From positions 1 through 64,000 of the forward strand of contig LLYT01000003.1 in assembly GCA_002049545.1 (NCBI GenBank): a stretch of 64,000 nt of DNA, written 5' to 3'. This document shows positions 20,080 through 31,678 of the stretch, one piece after another (positions within the stretch are counted from its first letter, which is position 1; the number at the start of each line of letters is the position of its first letter). The DNA is from Deltaproteobacteria bacterium tcs-42. Its GTDB lineage: Bacteria > Desulfobacterota > Desulfuromonadia > Desulfuromonadales > Geopsychrobacteraceae. A program made the position numbers and the translations under genes. The notes under the pieces are model-generated. The model had not been told where the DNA came from and did no database searches. It saw only the letters and a list, made by a program, of their open reading frames with translations.

Positions 20080-20838
20080 ATGAAAAGCACGTCAAAAACA
20101 AGGACTCAAAGGCGGATGGAAAAGCGCCAGGCCGTTATTTTATTGGTGCTGGTGCTGGTCGTCTCTTTGGCCAGCTTTACCCTCGGGGTGATCGTTGGTC
20201 GTCGCGGTGCTGAACGAGATCTGGCCCACAAGCTTCAACAGACCGAGCGGGTACTGGTCGCCCAGTCACCCGATTCAGTTGTTGAGCCGGTTCCTGTGCC
20301 GACTGCAGAAAAGGTGACTGGAGAGAAGCCCGTTGAATCTGGAGCCGAAGAAACGGAATTGAGCTTTTACGACAACCTGGCAAAAGAGACTGCCCCTCTT
20401 GGCAGTGGAATCAATCTGGCTCCGGCGGAAGAACCTGAAGCTGTCGCGACCGTTCAGCCCCCTGTCGATCTGCCAGATCAGCCGATTGTGAAAAAAGCAA
20501 CAGAGGATCTTGCTGCGGTTGCTGTTGAGGGCTCAGCGCCGAGTGAAGCTGTGGTGGCCGTTCCTGAAAAGTCCAGCGCAGAAATGCCTCAAGTTGCCCC
20601 TGGTGGCAGTCATGCTGTTCAGATCGGCTCTTTTGGAGCTGCCGGAGATGCCATTGCCCTGAAGAAAAAAATGTTGGCCAAGGATTATCCCGCATTTGTG
20701 ATGGAAGCGGATCTTGGGAAAAAAGGCCTTTGGTATAGGGTCAGGATTGGCCCGTATGAAAATTCCGCGGTTGCAAAATCGGTGCAGGAGCTGTTGGAAG
20801 AGAAGGAGCAGGTTAAGGGTTTCGTCTCTCGCCAATAG
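20080..20838 (+). CDS. SPOR domain membrane protein
   Basis: N-terminal TM; C-terminal SPOR (HAVQIGSFGAAGDAIALKKKM...WYRVRIGPYEN). Confidence 0.9.
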   Translation: MKSTSKTRTQRRMEKRQAVILLVLVLVVSLASFTLGVIVGRRGAERDLAHKLQQTERVLVAQSPDSVVEPVPVPTAEKVTGEKPVESGAEETELSFYDNLAKETAPLGSGINLAPAEEPEAVATVQPPVDLPDQPIVKKATEDLAAVAVEGSAPSEAVVAVPEKSSAEMPQVAPGGSHAVQIGSFGAAGDAIALKKKMLAKDYPAFVMEADLGKKGLWYRVRIGPYENSAVAKSVQELLEEKEQVKGFVSRQ

Positions 20839-20915
20839 GCAGCCGATCGGGGTGATTAGCCTTGATTTTTCGCTTGACATTTCCGCACCGGAAGACTATT
20901 TTCCAGTGCTCATGT

Positions 20916-20992
<77 letters not shown>

Positions 20993-21028
20993 AAAGTAGA
21001 ACCCTCCACTGGAGGTTTAAATAAGTTC

Positions 21029-21105
21029 GGCGGTGTAGCTCAGTTGGTTAGAGCATGCGGCTCATATCCGCAGAGTCCGGAGTTCGAATCTCTGCACCGC
21101 CACCA
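21029..21105 (+). tRNA. tRNA with CAT anticodon (elongator Met most likely; Ile2 not excluded)
   Basis: 77-nt cloverleaf ggcggtg...caccgccACCA; anticodon loop ctCATat; GTTCGAATC T arm. Confidence 0.9.
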
Positions 21106-21107
21106 TT

Positions 21108-21142
21108 TAAAAGCCTTTCCCGCTATCGGGGAGGGCTTTTTT
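21108..21142 (+). terminator. intrinsic terminator after tRNAs
   Basis: aaaagcctttcccgctatcggggagggctttttt. Confidence 0.75.
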
Positions 21143-21205
21143 CGTTTATATTAGGGGAGTTGACTTCAGGCTCCGAACAGATACTTCACAGGATTTTTTG
21201 CCCAC

Positions 21206-22558
21206 ATGACATTATCCCATTTAGAACAGGCGATTATCGATACTGTCCCTCCGGAAACAAGCCGACTTCTGGTTGCAGTTTCAGGGGGTGTTGATTCGGT
21301 CGTATTGTTGCATCTTTTGCGGTCGCTTTCGTGTTCCCTGAATTTTTCTCTTGAGGTTGCCCATCTGGATCACCAAATTCGCCCTGAGAGTACGCTCGAT
21401 GCTACTTTTGTCAAGGATCTCTGTGCTCAATGGAATCTCCTTTGTCACATTGAAACCCGTGATGTCTCAACGTTGGCTGTGCAAAAAAAAATCAGCCTTG
21501 AAATGGCGGGCCGGCAAGCTCGCCGCAAGTTTTTGCAACGGGTTGCAGGGAAAACGGGTGCGGAACGAATTGTTCTGGCTCACCATCAGGGTGACCAGGT
21601 TGAGACTTTTATGCTGCGCTTGCTGCGTGGAAGTGGGCAAAGTGGTTTGGCTTCTATGCCCGTTCATCAGGGGATCTGGTGGCGTCCTTTACTCAGTTGT
21701 TCGCGTCAACAGATCGTTGCTTATGCTCGACAGCATGAACTTGGCTGGGTTGAGGATCAGAGCAATTGTGATCCGGTTTTTTTGCGCAATCGACTCCGCA
21801 CTCAGTTGCTTCCACAGCTGCGTGAAATGAATCCCCGTATTGACAAGCATATTGCTGGATTGACGCAACAGTTTCAATCTGAAGAGGATTATTGGCAAAG
21901 GCAGGTTGAACAGACATTTCGGGTCCTGATTGTGTCGTATGGTGATGGTCTGCGCTTAAGTCGTCCCCTGTTGTTGGAGCAACATCCTGCATTACGGTTG
22001 CGCCTGTTACGTGAGGCGTTACGCCAACTTCGCGGCGATCTACAGAAAATAGAAGCAGTCCATCTGCGAGCCATAGAGGGGTTGCTGGCGGGACAGCGAA
22101 GTCAGGCTCAGTTGGACCTGCCGGGTTGTTGGGTTGCCCGGCGCTATGAATCTCTCTGGTTCCGGGATGCGGCTCCGGAAAAGTCGAAGCCTTTTGACCT
22201 CCCCCTGCCCGTTCCCGGAGAGTTAGAACTTCCCGATGGGCGTGTGTTGCGTGTCTGTTTACAGGATGAACAAGAAGGGGAGTCGCCGCATGTTGCCGAA
22301 TTTTCCCTGGCCGATGTCACACCGCCATTACGGGTCCGGAGTTGGCGAGCGGGAGATCGGTTTGAGCCGTACGGGATGGTTGGACATCAGAAGTTGAAGC
22401 GCTTCTTTGCTGATCAGCGGATAGAGCTTGAAGAACGTTCAGGGACTCCATTGCTGGTGAGTGGAGATGGGATATTGTGGGTGGCTGGAAAGCGTCGTTC
22501 ATGTCATGCCGTTGCCGGGTTTGATGGTGGAACAATTCTGCGTGTTGAACTGTTGTGA
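21206..22558 (+). CDS. tilS: tRNA(Ile)-lysidine synthase
   Basis: VAVSGGVDSVVLLHLL PP-loop, HLDHQIRPES, VLAHHQGDQVET. Confidence 0.95.
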   Translation: MTLSHLEQAIIDTVPPETSRLLVAVSGGVDSVVLLHLLRSLSCSLNFSLEVAHLDHQIRPESTLDATFVKDLCAQWNLLCHIETRDVSTLAVQKKISLEMAGRQARRKFLQRVAGKTGAERIVLAHHQGDQVETFMLRLLRGSGQSGLASMPVHQGIWWRPLLSCSRQQIVAYARQHELGWVEDQSNCDPVFLRNRLRTQLLPQLREMNPRIDKHIAGLTQQFQSEEDYWQRQVEQTFRVLIVSYGDGLRLSRPLLLEQHPALRLRLLREALRQLRGDLQKIEAVHLRAIEGLLAGQRSQAQLDLPGCWVARRYESLWFRDAAPEKSKPFDLPLPVPGELELPDGRVLRVCLQDEQEGESPHVAEFSLADVTPPLRVRSWRAGDRFEPYGMVGHQKLKRFFADQRIELEERSGTPLLVSGDGILWVAGKRRSCHAVAGFDGGTILRVELL

Positions 22559-22689
22559 CGGAGTAAAAAAAAGGACAAAAGGCTTGTTGCTCTACGTCCT
22601 TTTATGGTAGTTTTTTCAGCTAGTTTTACACGATTTGTCGGAACCGGAACTGCAACTTAAAATTTATAAAACACTCCATAGGGGGTCTT

Positions 22690-24672
22690 GTGAGCCAATT
22701 CCAGAAAAATTTAGCACTGTGGCTGGTCATCTCTTTGTTGATGATCATGCTCTTCAATATGATGACACAAAAAGATACCGAGCAGAAACAGATCAATTAC
22801 ACTGAGTTTCTCAGTGCTGTTGATGATGGTCAGATAACCAATATTACCTTCCAGGGCAGCCAGCTTACGGGAGTATTTACCGATGGCAGCAAATTTCAGA
22901 CCCATGCTCCACGGGATGAGCAACTGATCCCTGAGTTGAAAGAGAAGGGTATCGTTATCGAAGCCAAACCGGTTGATGATCAGGGATTCTGGTTTACTTT
23001 GCTGATTTCATGGGGACCGATCCTGTTGTTGATCGCAGTCTGGATTTTCTTTATGCGGCAGATGCAGGGGGGTGGTGGAAAGGCAATGAGCTTTGGCAAG
23101 AGCAAGGCCAAGTTGCTGACCGATACTCAAGGATTGGTGACGTTCAAGGATGTTGCCGGGGTTGATGAAGCCAAGCAGGAACTTGAAGAGGTCGTTGAGT
23201 TTCTGAGAGATCCGAAGAAATTTACCAAGCTTGGCGGAAAAATCCCTAAAGGGGTTTTGCTGGTTGGTTCGCCTGGAACCGGTAAAACACTTTTGGCTCG
23301 TTCTGTCGCCGGTGAGGCGGGGGTCCCTTTCTTTACTATTTCGGGTTCCGATTTTGTTGAGATGTTCGTCGGGGTTGGTGCCAGTCGGGTTCGTGATTTG
23401 TTCCTGCAGGGCAAAAAGAATGCCCCGTGTATTATCTTTATTGATGAAATTGATGCCGTTGGTCGTCACCGTGGTGCCGGTCTGGGTGGCGGTCATGATG
23501 AGCGTGAACAAACTCTGAACCAGTTACTGGTAGAGATGGATGGTTTTGAATCAAATGAAGGTGTCATCCTGGTTGCGGCGACCAACCGTCCTGACGTTTT
23601 GGACCCGGCGTTGCTGCGTCCGGGGCGTTTTGATCGTCAGGTCATGGTGCCACGTCCCGATATTAAGGGGCGGCATAAAATCCTGGTTGTCCATTCGAAA
23701 AAAGTTCCAATGGCTGACGACGTTGATCTTGAAGTCATTGCCAAGTCGACCCCGGGATTTTCTGGTGCCGATCTTGCCAATCTGATCAATGAAGCCTCGT
23801 TGCTGGCCGCCCGTGGCAATAAAGCCAAGGTCGACAAGGATGATTTTGAGGCTGCCAAAGATAAGGTTCTGATGGGTGCCGAGCGGCGCTCCATGGTGAT
23901 TACCGAAGAAGAGAAAAAAGTGACCGCTTATCACGAAGCTGGTCATGCTCTGGTGTCTCTGCTGACTCCCGGTTCGGATCCGGTTCATAAGGTGTCGATT
24001 ATTCCGCGCGGTCGGGCTATGGGTGTGACCATGTTTCTTCCCCCGGAAGAAAAATATAGTGAAACAGCTTTAGGGTTGCACATCCGTATCCGCTCCCTGC
24101 TGGGTGGCCGGATTGCCGAGGAGTTAACCTTTGAATCGGTGACCAGTGGTGCCAGTAATGATCTTGAACGCGTCACTGCGATTACCCGTAAAATGGTTTG
24201 TGAGTGGGGCATGAGTGAAAAGATCGGCCCGGTAGCTTTTGGTGAAAAAGAGGGTGAAGTCTTTCTCGGCCGCGATATGGGACATGTGAAGGAATACAGT
24301 GAAGCAACTGCTGTGGAGATTGACAATGAAATCCGCAGGATGATCACTGAAAACTATGATGTGACCCGTACTTTGATCCGAGACCATCAGGAGCAATTGA
24401 TCGATTTGTCAGAGCTGTTGCTGGAGAAGGAAACCCTCGATAGCACTGAAATCCTTGAGGTTGTTTTCCCTGATGGTGTTCCTGAATATTTGCAGCCCAA
24501 AGTTGTAGAGCCGGTAGAAGAAGCGGTGCAGGAAGAGCAGAAGCAGGAAGATGATTTTAGTTTTGAAACTGACGTTGCTGCTCCTGAATCTGCAGATGGG
24601 GCTGATAAAGAGAAAGATGAAGTAGCGCCGACATCTGAGCCCAAGGAGGAGGAAGAGACTCGTGAGTCGTGA
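22690..24672 (+). CDS. ftsH: ATP-dependent zinc metalloprotease FtsH
   Basis: [44 protein letters not shown] zinc site. Confidence 0.97.
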   Translation: MSQFQKNLALWLVISLLMIMLFNMMTQKDTEQKQINYTEFLSAVDDGQITNITFQGSQLTGVFTDGSKFQTHAPRDEQLIPELKEKGIVIEAKPVDDQGFWFTLLISWGPILLLIAVWIFFMRQMQGGGGKAMSFGKSKAKLLTDTQGLVTFKDVAGVDEAKQELEEVVEFLRDPKKFTKLGGKIPKGVLLVGSPGTGKTLLARSVAGEAGVPFFTISGSDFVEMFVGVGASRVRDLFLQGKKNAPCIIFIDEIDAVGRHRGAGLGGGHDEREQTLNQLLVEMDGFESNEGVILVAATNRPDVLDPALLRPGRFDRQVMVPRPDIKGRHKILVVHSKKVPMADDVDLEVIAKSTPGFSGADLANLINEASLLAARGNKAKVDKDDFEAAKDKVLMGAERRSMVITEEEKKVTAYHEAGHALVSLLTPGSDPVHKVSIIPRGRAMGVTMFLPPEEKYSETALGLHIRIRSLLGGRIAEELTFESVTSGASNDLERVTAITRKMVCEWGMSEKIGPVAFGEKEGEVFLGRDMGHVKEYSEATAVEIDNEIRRMITENYDVTRTLIRDHQEQLIDLSELLLEKETLDSTEILEVVFPDGVPEYLQPKVVEPVEEAVQEEQKQEDDFSFETDVAAPESADGADKEKDEVAPTSEPKEEEETRES

Positions 24673-25529
24673 GGCTCGTGAATTCTCTATCACTGTCGGG
24701 ACGAAATTGTCAGCTTGATTTGACACTCCCATGTATTATGGGAGTGTTGAATATTACCCCCGACTCTTTTTCGGATGGCGGTCGATACCTCGATTCAGAT
24801 ATGGCCGTGCGACAGGGATTGGCGATGCAGCAGGACGGTGCCGCCATTCTCGATATCGGTGGAGAAAGTACCAGGCCAGGGGCTCTCCCCGTTTCAGCTG
24901 ACGAAGAGCTGGAGCGGGTTATTCCGGTTATAGAAGGTCTGCGGCGGAAAACTGATATCCCCCTTTCCATTGATACCAGCAAGGCGGTGGTTGCCAGCAA
25001 GGCCGTTGTCGCTGGAGCTAACTTTATTAATGATATTAGTGGACTGACCTTCGATCCCGCAATGGCTGCCGTCGCTGCTGAAACGGGTGCCGGTCTGTTT
25101 CTCATGCATACCCGTGGCCGACCCGAGGTTATGCAGCAGCACACTGAATATCAGAATTTGTTAACCGATGTTATTGTCAGTTTGCACCACAGTATCGATC
25201 TGGCTTTGGCGGCAGGGATTGATCGTGATCAACTGGCTGTGGACCCTGGAATCGGGTTTGGTAAAAGTGTTGCAGGGAATCTGGAGCTGTTGCAGCACCT
25301 GGATGAATTACACCAGCTGGGTTGTCCGGTTCTGTTGGGAACATCGCGAAAAAGCTTTATTGGAAAGATCCTGGGACAAGACGATCCGCAGGAACGTCTT
25401 TTTGGGACTTTGGCTACGATTGCTGCGGGGGTGAGTCGGGGAGTGCATATTTTCCGGGTACACGATGTTCGCCCGGCACGTGAAACTGCGCTGGTTGCCT
25501 GGTCGATCAGGGAACAGCGGCTTCCCTGA
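24669..25529 (+). CDS. folP: dihydropteroate synthase
   Basis: [39 protein letters not shown]. Confidence 0.97.
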   Translation: MRLVNSLSLSGRNCQLDLTLPCIMGVLNITPDSFSDGGRYLDSDMAVRQGLAMQQDGAAILDIGGESTRPGALPVSADEELERVIPVIEGLRRKTDIPLSIDTSKAVVASKAVVAGANFINDISGLTFDPAMAAVAAETGAGLFLMHTRGRPEVMQQHTEYQNLLTDVIVSLHHSIDLALAAGIDRDQLAVDPGIGFGKSVAGNLELLQHLDELHQLGCPVLLGTSRKSFIGKILGQDDPQERLFGTLATIAAGVSRGVHIFRVHDVRPARETALVAWSIREQRLP

Positions 25530-25625
25530 TTGATGGCCTGGCCGTTTTTAAAGTCTCTAAACTTTTTCTTTTCACTATTTAGTCTATAATGATTCCATTA
25601 AAATAACCTTGGCACGGTGGCTGCG

Positions 25626-26417
25626 ATGTTAGATGTCTTCACAAATATCCGTCTGCTCGATATTCTGGACATCTGTATTGTTGCTTTTATCATCTATCGG
25701 ATTATTCTCCTCATCAAAGGAACCCGCGCGGTTCAAATGCTCCTTGGCCTGGCGGTTATCCTGGCCGTTTATATGGCTTCCCGGGTTGGGGACCTATATA
25801 CCCTTAACTGGTTCCTGAGTAATTTTCTTTCTTCAATTATCCTGGTAATCGTCGTTATTTTTCAGAACGATATCCGGCGGGCACTCATGCATGTCGGACG
25901 TAATCCTTTTCTGGGCGGAATGAATTCAGATGAAGAATCTGCGGTCATTGATGAGCTGGTTAAGGCTTGTGGTGCTTTAGGGGGGCGTAAAATCGGGGCA
26001 TTGATTGCTATTGAGCGGGACAATGGGATTAATGACATTCTTGAATCGGGAACAGTTATCGATGCTCGCGTATCTTGTGAGTTGATCAGGGCAACCTTTA
26101 TGCCTTCATCCCCTCTTCATGATGGTGCTCTGGTGATACAGCAGGGTCGTTTGGCTCAGGCGGGGTGTTTTTTGCCCTTGAGTCAGGGGCTTGAATTGAC
26201 CAAGGATCTTGGCACTCGACATCGTGCCGCTATCGGGTTGACCGAATTGGCTGATGCGGTGGTGATTGTTGTTTCGGAAGAGACTGGAAAAATTTCTGTT
26301 GCCGTGAATGGCGGTATGACCCGGAACCTGGATGCGACGAGTCTGAAAAAGGTTCTCAGACGTTTATTGCAGCCGCGTAAGGTTAAGAATACGAAGCAAA
26401 AGCAGAAGAAAGGGTAG
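25626..26417 (+). CDS. cdaA: diadenylate cyclase (c-di-AMP synthase)
   Basis: Three N-terminal TMs, DAC domain motifs HDGALVI and GTRHRAAIGL. Confidence 0.95.
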   Translation: MLDVFTNIRLLDILDICIVAFIIYRIILLIKGTRAVQMLLGLAVILAVYMASRVGDLYTLNWFLSNFLSSIILVIVVIFQNDIRRALMHVGRNPFLGGMNSDEESAVIDELVKACGALGGRKIGALIAIERDNGINDILESGTVIDARVSCELIRATFMPSSPLHDGALVIQQGRLAQAGCFLPLSQGLELTKDLGTRHRAAIGLTELADAVVIVVSEETGKISVAVNGGMTRNLDATSLKKVLRRLLQPRKVKNTKQKQKKG

Positions 26418-26422
26418 GTCGG

Positions 26423-27103
26423 ATGTTCAAGTTGCTGACCGAAAATTGGACATTAAAATTAATTTCCCTGTTTCTTGCGTTGTTGCTCTGGATGTTCATT
26501 TTGGGCGAACGGCGTCTCGAAGTGGGCTATCGGGTTCCCCTGGAACTGCAGAATATCCCCGAAGGGCTGATGGTTGTTAACGAAGTGCCCACTCTGGTTG
26601 ATGTCAGGGTGAGTGGTCCACGGACTTTACAAATGAAGGTCACCCCGAATGATATCAGCATAGTTGTCGATCTCGCCGATCTGAAGCCAGGATTGACAAC
26701 GTTCAAGCGGATGGAAGAGAGGCTCAATCTGCCGAGTGGTTTACAGGTGACGCGTTTGTCACCATCATTCATTGATTTAAAACTCGAACGGATCAAAGAG
26801 AAATTGGTGCCAGTCAAGATTCTCCTGACGGGCGAGCCAATATCCGGTTTTACGCTTCACAGTGCCAGAGCTGTCCCCGATGAGGTTATTATTGAAGGGG
26901 GCGAGACCGAGTTGAAAAGTATCAGTGAGGTCGCAACTGAAGAGGTGAGTCTGGATGGTGTCAACGAGGGTTTTTCCCTGATAGTTCCTCTGGATCACCG
27001 TGGCACCTATACATATTTTAAAGATGAAAAAACCACCGAGGTTCAGGTTGAAATTCAATCTGAGCAAATCTTGCCACCTGCAGAGAAGAACGATTTAGAG
27101 TAG
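26423..27103 (+). CDS. YbbR-domain protein (CdaR-like)
   Basis: N-terminal TM plus YbbR-like repeats; between cdaA and glmM. Confidence 0.85.
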   Translation: MFKLLTENWTLKLISLFLALLLWMFILGERRLEVGYRVPLELQNIPEGLMVVNEVPTLVDVRVSGPRTLQMKVTPNDISIVVDLADLKPGLTTFKRMEERLNLPSGLQVTRLSPSFIDLKLERIKEKLVPVKILLTGEPISGFTLHSARAVPDEVIIEGGETELKSISEVATEEVSLDGVNEGFSLIVPLDHRGTYTYFKDEKTTEVQVEIQSEQILPPAEKNDLE

Positions 27104-27135
27104 CAATCGACTGAAATAGAAGCGGAAGGGGAAAG

Positions 27136-28503
27136 TTGAAAATGGAGAAAAAACTGTTTGGCACCGATGGGGTGCGGGGTGTTGCCAATATTGAACCGAT
27201 GACGACCGAAGTGGCGATGCAACTCGGGCGGGCAGCAGCTTTTGTGTTTAAGGATGAGACAAAAAACCGTCGACATCGAATTGTCATTGGTAAGGATACC
27301 CGGCTGTCAGGCTATATGATTGAAAATGCGCTGGTTGCTGGAATCTGTTCGATGGGTGTTGATGTCCTGATTGTCGGGCCACTCCCGACGCCAGGGATTG
27401 CTTTTCTGACTTCATCAATGCGGGCCGATGCCGGTGTCGTGATCAGTGCTTCGCATAACCCCTATCAGGATAATGGGATTAAATTTTTTTCGGGGAGCGG
27501 ATATAAGCTTCCAGATGATCTTGAGCTGAAAATAGAAGATTTGATTATTAACAACCGTCTCGATGAGTTACGCCCGATTGCCGATGATGTTGGAAAGGCC
27601 TATCGTATTTCTGATGCTATTGGCCGCTATGTAGTTTTTCTGAAAAATACCTTTCCCAAGGATCTTGATCTTCAGGGACTGAGGATTGTCCTCGATTGTG
27701 CCCACGGGGCTGGATATAAAGTTGCTCCTGCCGTATTAACCGAATTGGGCGCCGAAGTGATTCCGATTGGTGTTGACCCAAACGGAATGAATATCAACGA
27801 TGGTTGTGGTTCGATGCATCCGGAAGTGATGGCAGAGAAGGTTCGTGAATATCGGGCCGATCTGGGAATCGCTTTGGATGGTGATGCTGACCGGGTTATT
27901 TTTGTTGATGAAAAAGGGGTCGAGGTTGACGGTGATCATATTATGGCTCTTTGCGGGACCGAGTTGATCAAGGCTGGTCAGCTTAAGAAGAACACGGTTG
28001 TCGCTACTGTAATGAGTAATATGGGTCTTGATATCGCGATGCAAAAGGTCGGCGGAAAGGTGGTTCGCACCGCAGTCGGGGATCGTTATGTCGTCGAAGA
28101 GATGCTCAAAGAGGGGTACAGTCTTGGTGGCGAACAATCGGGGCATATGATTTTTCATGATCACAACAGCACGGGTGACGGCATCCTTTCAGCTTTGCAG
28201 GTTCTGGCGATCATTCAGCGCAGCGGGGAAAAACTTTCGCAACTAGCGCAGGTGATGACTTCTCTGCCTCAGGTTCTCGTCAATGTTCGGGTGCGGAAGA
28301 GAGCCGATCTGCATGGTATTGCTCCTGTCAAGGAAGTCATTGATCAAGTTGAAACCGAACTGGGTGACAAAGGACGAGTCCTGGTGCGTTATTCGGGAAC
28401 CGAACCATTGCTGAGGGTCATGATTGAAGGGGAGAATCAGGATCGCATTGATATCCTTGCTGATCAGGTTGCGGGGGTTGTTCGAGAACATTTAGGTGCT
28501 TAG
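27136..28503 (+). CDS. glmM: phosphoglucosamine mutase
   Basis: [40 protein letters not shown]. Confidence 0.97.
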   Translation: MKMEKKLFGTDGVRGVANIEPMTTEVAMQLGRAAAFVFKDETKNRRHRIVIGKDTRLSGYMIENALVAGICSMGVDVLIVGPLPTPGIAFLTSSMRADAGVVISASHNPYQDNGIKFFSGSGYKLPDDLELKIEDLIINNRLDELRPIADDVGKAYRISDAIGRYVVFLKNTFPKDLDLQGLRIVLDCAHGAGYKVAPAVLTELGAEVIPIGVDPNGMNINDGCGSMHPEVMAEKVREYRADLGIALDGDADRVIFVDEKGVEVDGDHIMALCGTELIKAGQLKKNTVVATVMSNMGLDIAMQKVGGKVVRTAVGDRYVVEEMLKEGYSLGGEQSGHMIFHDHNSTGDGILSALQVLAIIQRSGEKLSQLAQVMTSLPQVLVNVRVRKRADLHGIAPVKEVIDQVETELGDKGRVLVRYSGTEPLLRVMIEGENQDRIDILADQVAGVVREHLGA

Positions 28504-28574
28504 CAGGCGCATCTCCGTTTGTTTCTGCTGTCGTGATTGAAGTGTTTGAAAAAACTGACCAAGGAGTTTGAAAA

Positions 28575-29291
28575 TTGGCAAAACTAAGTGTCAATGTTGA
28601 TCATATTGCAACAATTCGAAATGCCCGTGGGGTTTCGGAGCCCGATCCTGTCGCCGCTGCTGTTCTGGCAGAACTTGCCGGGGCTGACGGCATTACCATC
28701 CATTTACGGGAAGACCGTCGCCACATTCAGGATCGGGATGTAGAAATTATGCGGCAGACAATAAAAACCCGCTTGAATCTCGAAATGGCTCTGACCGATG
28801 AAATGGTGGCCATTGCTCTAAAAACACTTCCCGATTCGGTGACACTGGTTCCGGAAGGACGCCACGAGCTGACGACCGAAGGGGGACTGGATGTCCTTCT
28901 GCTGCAAAATACACTGAAGCAGAAGATAGATTTGTTGCGGCAAGCGGGGATTATTGTCAGTTTGTTTATCGAGCCAGATATTGAACAGATCAAGGCCAGC
29001 CACAAAGTTGGTGCCGATTATATGGAAATTCATACCGGTCTGTACTGTGAAGTACGGACTGAAACCGAGCGCAGCGAACAACTGCAGCGGATTGAATTAG
29101 CGATCAGTGCGGCGCGCAAACTTGGTCTTGGGATCAATGCCGGACATGGGCTCGACTATCGTAATGTTTCCAGAATGGTTGCTCTGTCGGGAATTGAAGA
29201 ATTTAATATTGGCCACAGTATCGTTTCACGTGCAGCTCTGGTGGGAATGGAGCGAGCGGTGCGTGAAATGGTCGAATTATTGAAAGGGTAG
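28575..29291 (+). CDS. pdxJ: pyridoxine 5'-phosphate synthase
   Basis: LSVNVDHIATIRNARG, HLREDRRHIQDRDV, GINAGHGLDYRNV. Confidence 0.97.
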   Translation: MAKLSVNVDHIATIRNARGVSEPDPVAAAVLAELAGADGITIHLREDRRHIQDRDVEIMRQTIKTRLNLEMALTDEMVAIALKTLPDSVTLVPEGRHELTTEGGLDVLLLQNTLKQKIDLLRQAGIIVSLFIEPDIEQIKASHKVGADYMEIHTGLYCEVRTETERSEQLQRIELAISAARKLGLGINAGHGLDYRNVSRMVALSGIEEFNIGHSIVSRAALVGMERAVREMVELLKG

Positions 29292-29294
29292 CCT

Positions 29295-29672
29295 TTGGCA
29301 ATTATCGGGATCGGAACCGACCTGGCTCGCATTGAGCGGTTCCGAAAATTCCTCGCTCCGGATGATAAAGTATTAAAGCGAATCTTTAGTGATGAAGAGC
29401 GACAGTATTCACTGGCAAAACGTGATCCCGTGCCGCATCTGGCTGCCCGTTTTGCTGCCAAGGAGGCCTTCCTGAAAGCACTGGGAACCGGCTTGCGGGA
29501 TGGACTCGCCTGGCGGCAGGTTTGTGTGGTGCTCGATTCTTTAGGTTGCCCATCGCTGTTAATTTCTGACCGTGCAGGTGAAATGATGGCTGAGCGTGGA
29601 GTTGCGAAGGCTCATCTCAGTTATTCTCACGATGGTGATTATGCCGTTGCTACAGTTGTTCTGGAGGATTGA
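29295..29672 (+). CDS. acpS: holo-[acyl-carrier-protein] synthase
   Basis: IIGIGTDLARIERF, AARFAAKEAFLKALGTG. Confidence 0.96.
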   Translation: MAIIGIGTDLARIERFRKFLAPDDKVLKRIFSDEERQYSLAKRDPVPHLAARFAAKEAFLKALGTGLRDGLAWRQVCVVLDSLGCPSLLISDRAGEMMAERGVAKAHLSYSHDGDYAVATVVLED

Positions 29673-31234
29673 TGAGACTCTGTAGTGCCAGTGAAATCAT
29701 GGCTGCTGATCGGCAGGCGATCGACGAACTCGGGTTGCCCGGCGTTGTGCTGATGGAGAACGCGGGTCGAATTTGCAGCGAACGGTTTGACCGTGAGTTC
29801 AGCGATCACTTTCCCGCTTCCGTTGTGATCATTGCCGGGCGCGGAAACAATGGTGGAGATGGTTATGTTATGGCTCGAGTCCTCGCTGAGCGCGGTTGGC
29901 GAGTCACAACTCTGGTTCTTGGTTTGGAAGACGCTATCTCTGGCGATGCCGGAGTTATGCTGAATATTATCCGTAAATTAGGGCTGCAGATTCACTTTAT
30001 TGAAGATATTTCAGCCTTGAAAAATCATTTTTCTGCTGCAGCACCCGCTCTTATTATCGACGCGATTTTCGGAACGGGGTTGAATTCTGATGTGCGTGGT
30101 TTGCAAGCAGAGGCAATAGCTCTGATCAATGGCGCAGATGCAGCAGTATTTGCTGTCGATATCCCTTCAGGAGTTGATGGTTCGACAGGGCGAATTTGTG
30201 GGCGTGCGGTGAACGCCGATCTGACTGTGACTTTTGACCACGCCAAGATTGGTCACGGTAGCCAGCCGGGTGCGGTTTGTGCCGGGAAACTGAAGGTTGT
30301 TGATATCGGGATTCCGTTGACTGGACGCAAACAATTCTCCAGTCATGTTCATCTTCTGGATAAAACAGAGGTGCAAGCACTTTTGCCGGAGCGTTCAACC
30401 GTTGGTCATAAAGGAAAGTTTGGACATTTATTAGTCCTTGCGGGGTCACCTGGAAAAACCGGGGCAGCAGTCCTGTCCGGAAGTGCGGCGGTTCGGAGTG
30501 GGTGTGGATTGGTAACTGTTGCCACGCCGGCGTCGGTTCATGATATTATTGAAGTGAAGCTGACCGAAGCGATGAGCTGTTCCCTGATCGACCAGGATGG
30601 CTTGATTTCGTTGCAGGCACAAGCGCAAATTGAACAGTTGCTGGCCGAACGACAGGCTTTGGCACTTGGTCCAGGTTTGGGGCAAAGTTCGGGCCTGATT
30701 GAGTTGATCAAAGTATTAATCGCCTCTATACCGGTCCCCACAATTATTGATGCTGATGGGTTGAATCAACTGGCAAAATGTCTGGAGTGTTTGCAGGGGC
30801 GCAGCGATCAACCATTGATTCTGACGCCACATCCGGGAGAGATGGCTCGTTTGACGGGATTGACCGTTAGCGAGATTGAGTCCAATCGTTTTGAAATTGC
30901 GCAAAATTTTGCCGCTAAACACGGAGTTATCCTGTTGTTGAAGGGGGCGCGTACCATCATTGCCGCACCCGATGGGCGGGTTAATATTAATTCCACCGGA
31001 AATGACGGCCTTGCAAGTGGTGGGAGTGGTGACGTTTTAACCGGTTTGATCGGCGGTTTGTTAGCTCAAGGGATGGATGGTTTTTCTGCTGCAACTCTGG
31101 GAGTTTGGCTGCATGGCCGAGCTGCAGAACGGGTTGCAGATTTACAGGGGACAGCGGGGATGTCTGCTTCTGATCTACTTCCTCAACTGCCGGTTGCGCG
31201 ACAAGAACTGGCGAAAGGAGTCCGCTCATGTTGA
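29669..31234 (+). CDS. nnr: bifunctional NAD(P)H-hydrate epimerase / dehydratase
   Basis: AGRGNNGGDGYVMAR, GHKGKFGHLLVLAGSPGKTGAA, GSGDVLTGLIGG. Confidence 0.95.
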   Translation: MMRLCSASEIMAADRQAIDELGLPGVVLMENAGRICSERFDREFSDHFPASVVIIAGRGNNGGDGYVMARVLAERGWRVTTLVLGLEDAISGDAGVMLNIIRKLGLQIHFIEDISALKNHFSAAAPALIIDAIFGTGLNSDVRGLQAEAIALINGADAAVFAVDIPSGVDGSTGRICGRAVNADLTVTFDHAKIGHGSQPGAVCAGKLKVVDIGIPLTGRKQFSSHVHLLDKTEVQALLPERSTVGHKGKFGHLLVLAGSPGKTGAAVLSGSAAVRSGCGLVTVATPASVHDIIEVKLTEAMSCSLIDQDGLISLQAQAQIEQLLAERQALALGPGLGQSSGLIELIKVLIASIPVPTIIDADGLNQLAKCLECLQGRSDQPLILTPHPGEMARLTGLTVSEIESNRFEIAQNFAAKHGVILLLKGARTIIAAPDGRVNINSTGNDGLASGGSGDVLTGLIGGLLAQGMDGFSAATLGVWLHGRAAERVADLQGTAGMSASDLLPQLPVARQELAKGVRSC

Positions 31235-31677
31235 CTGCACGAGATATCATGACCAAAAAGGTTGTTTCCGTTACATTGACAACCAGCCTGAAAGATTTGG
31301 CAAAAATATTTGTGCAAACGCGCTTCAGTAACCTGCCAGTCTTGAATGAAGCTGAAGAGCTGGTTGGGGTTGTTAGTGAGACCGATCTGGTTGAACAGCA
31401 TAAGCCCCTCCACATTCCAACGGTTATGACCTTGTTTGATTGGGTTTTTACTCTGGGGAGTGAAAAACGTTTTAAAGAAGAGGTTGATCGGGTGACCGCG
31501 GCGACAGTTGGTGACCTGTGCCATAAAGATCCTGTGTCTTGCTCTCCCGATACGACAGTTGGTGAACTGGCCGGGCTGATGAGTCAGCATAAGGTTCATT
31601 TGTTGCCCGTTGTTGATGACGGAAAGATGGTTGGTGTGCTGGCTCGACTTGATTTGATCCGGGTGATGGAGGATTAA
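31228..31677 (+). CDS. CBS-domain pair protein
   Basis: Two CBS repeats (ARDIMTKKVVSV... and ...HLLPVVDDGKMVGVLARLDLIR). Confidence 0.92.
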   Translation: MLTARDIMTKKVVSVTLTTSLKDLAKIFVQTRFSNLPVLNEAEELVGVVSETDLVEQHKPLHIPTVMTLFDWVFTLGSEKRFKEEVDRVTAATVGDLCHKDPVSCSPDTTVGELAGLMSQHKVHLLPVVDDGKMVGVLARLDLIRVMED

Positions 31678-31678
31678 T

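Noticed and set aside
25610-25625. TGGCACGGTGGCTGCG resembling a sigma54 promoter before cdaA
   Set aside because: GG-N10-GC spacing fits, but a start site would fall inside cdaA and the -12 element is non-consensus; likely coincidence at the start codon.
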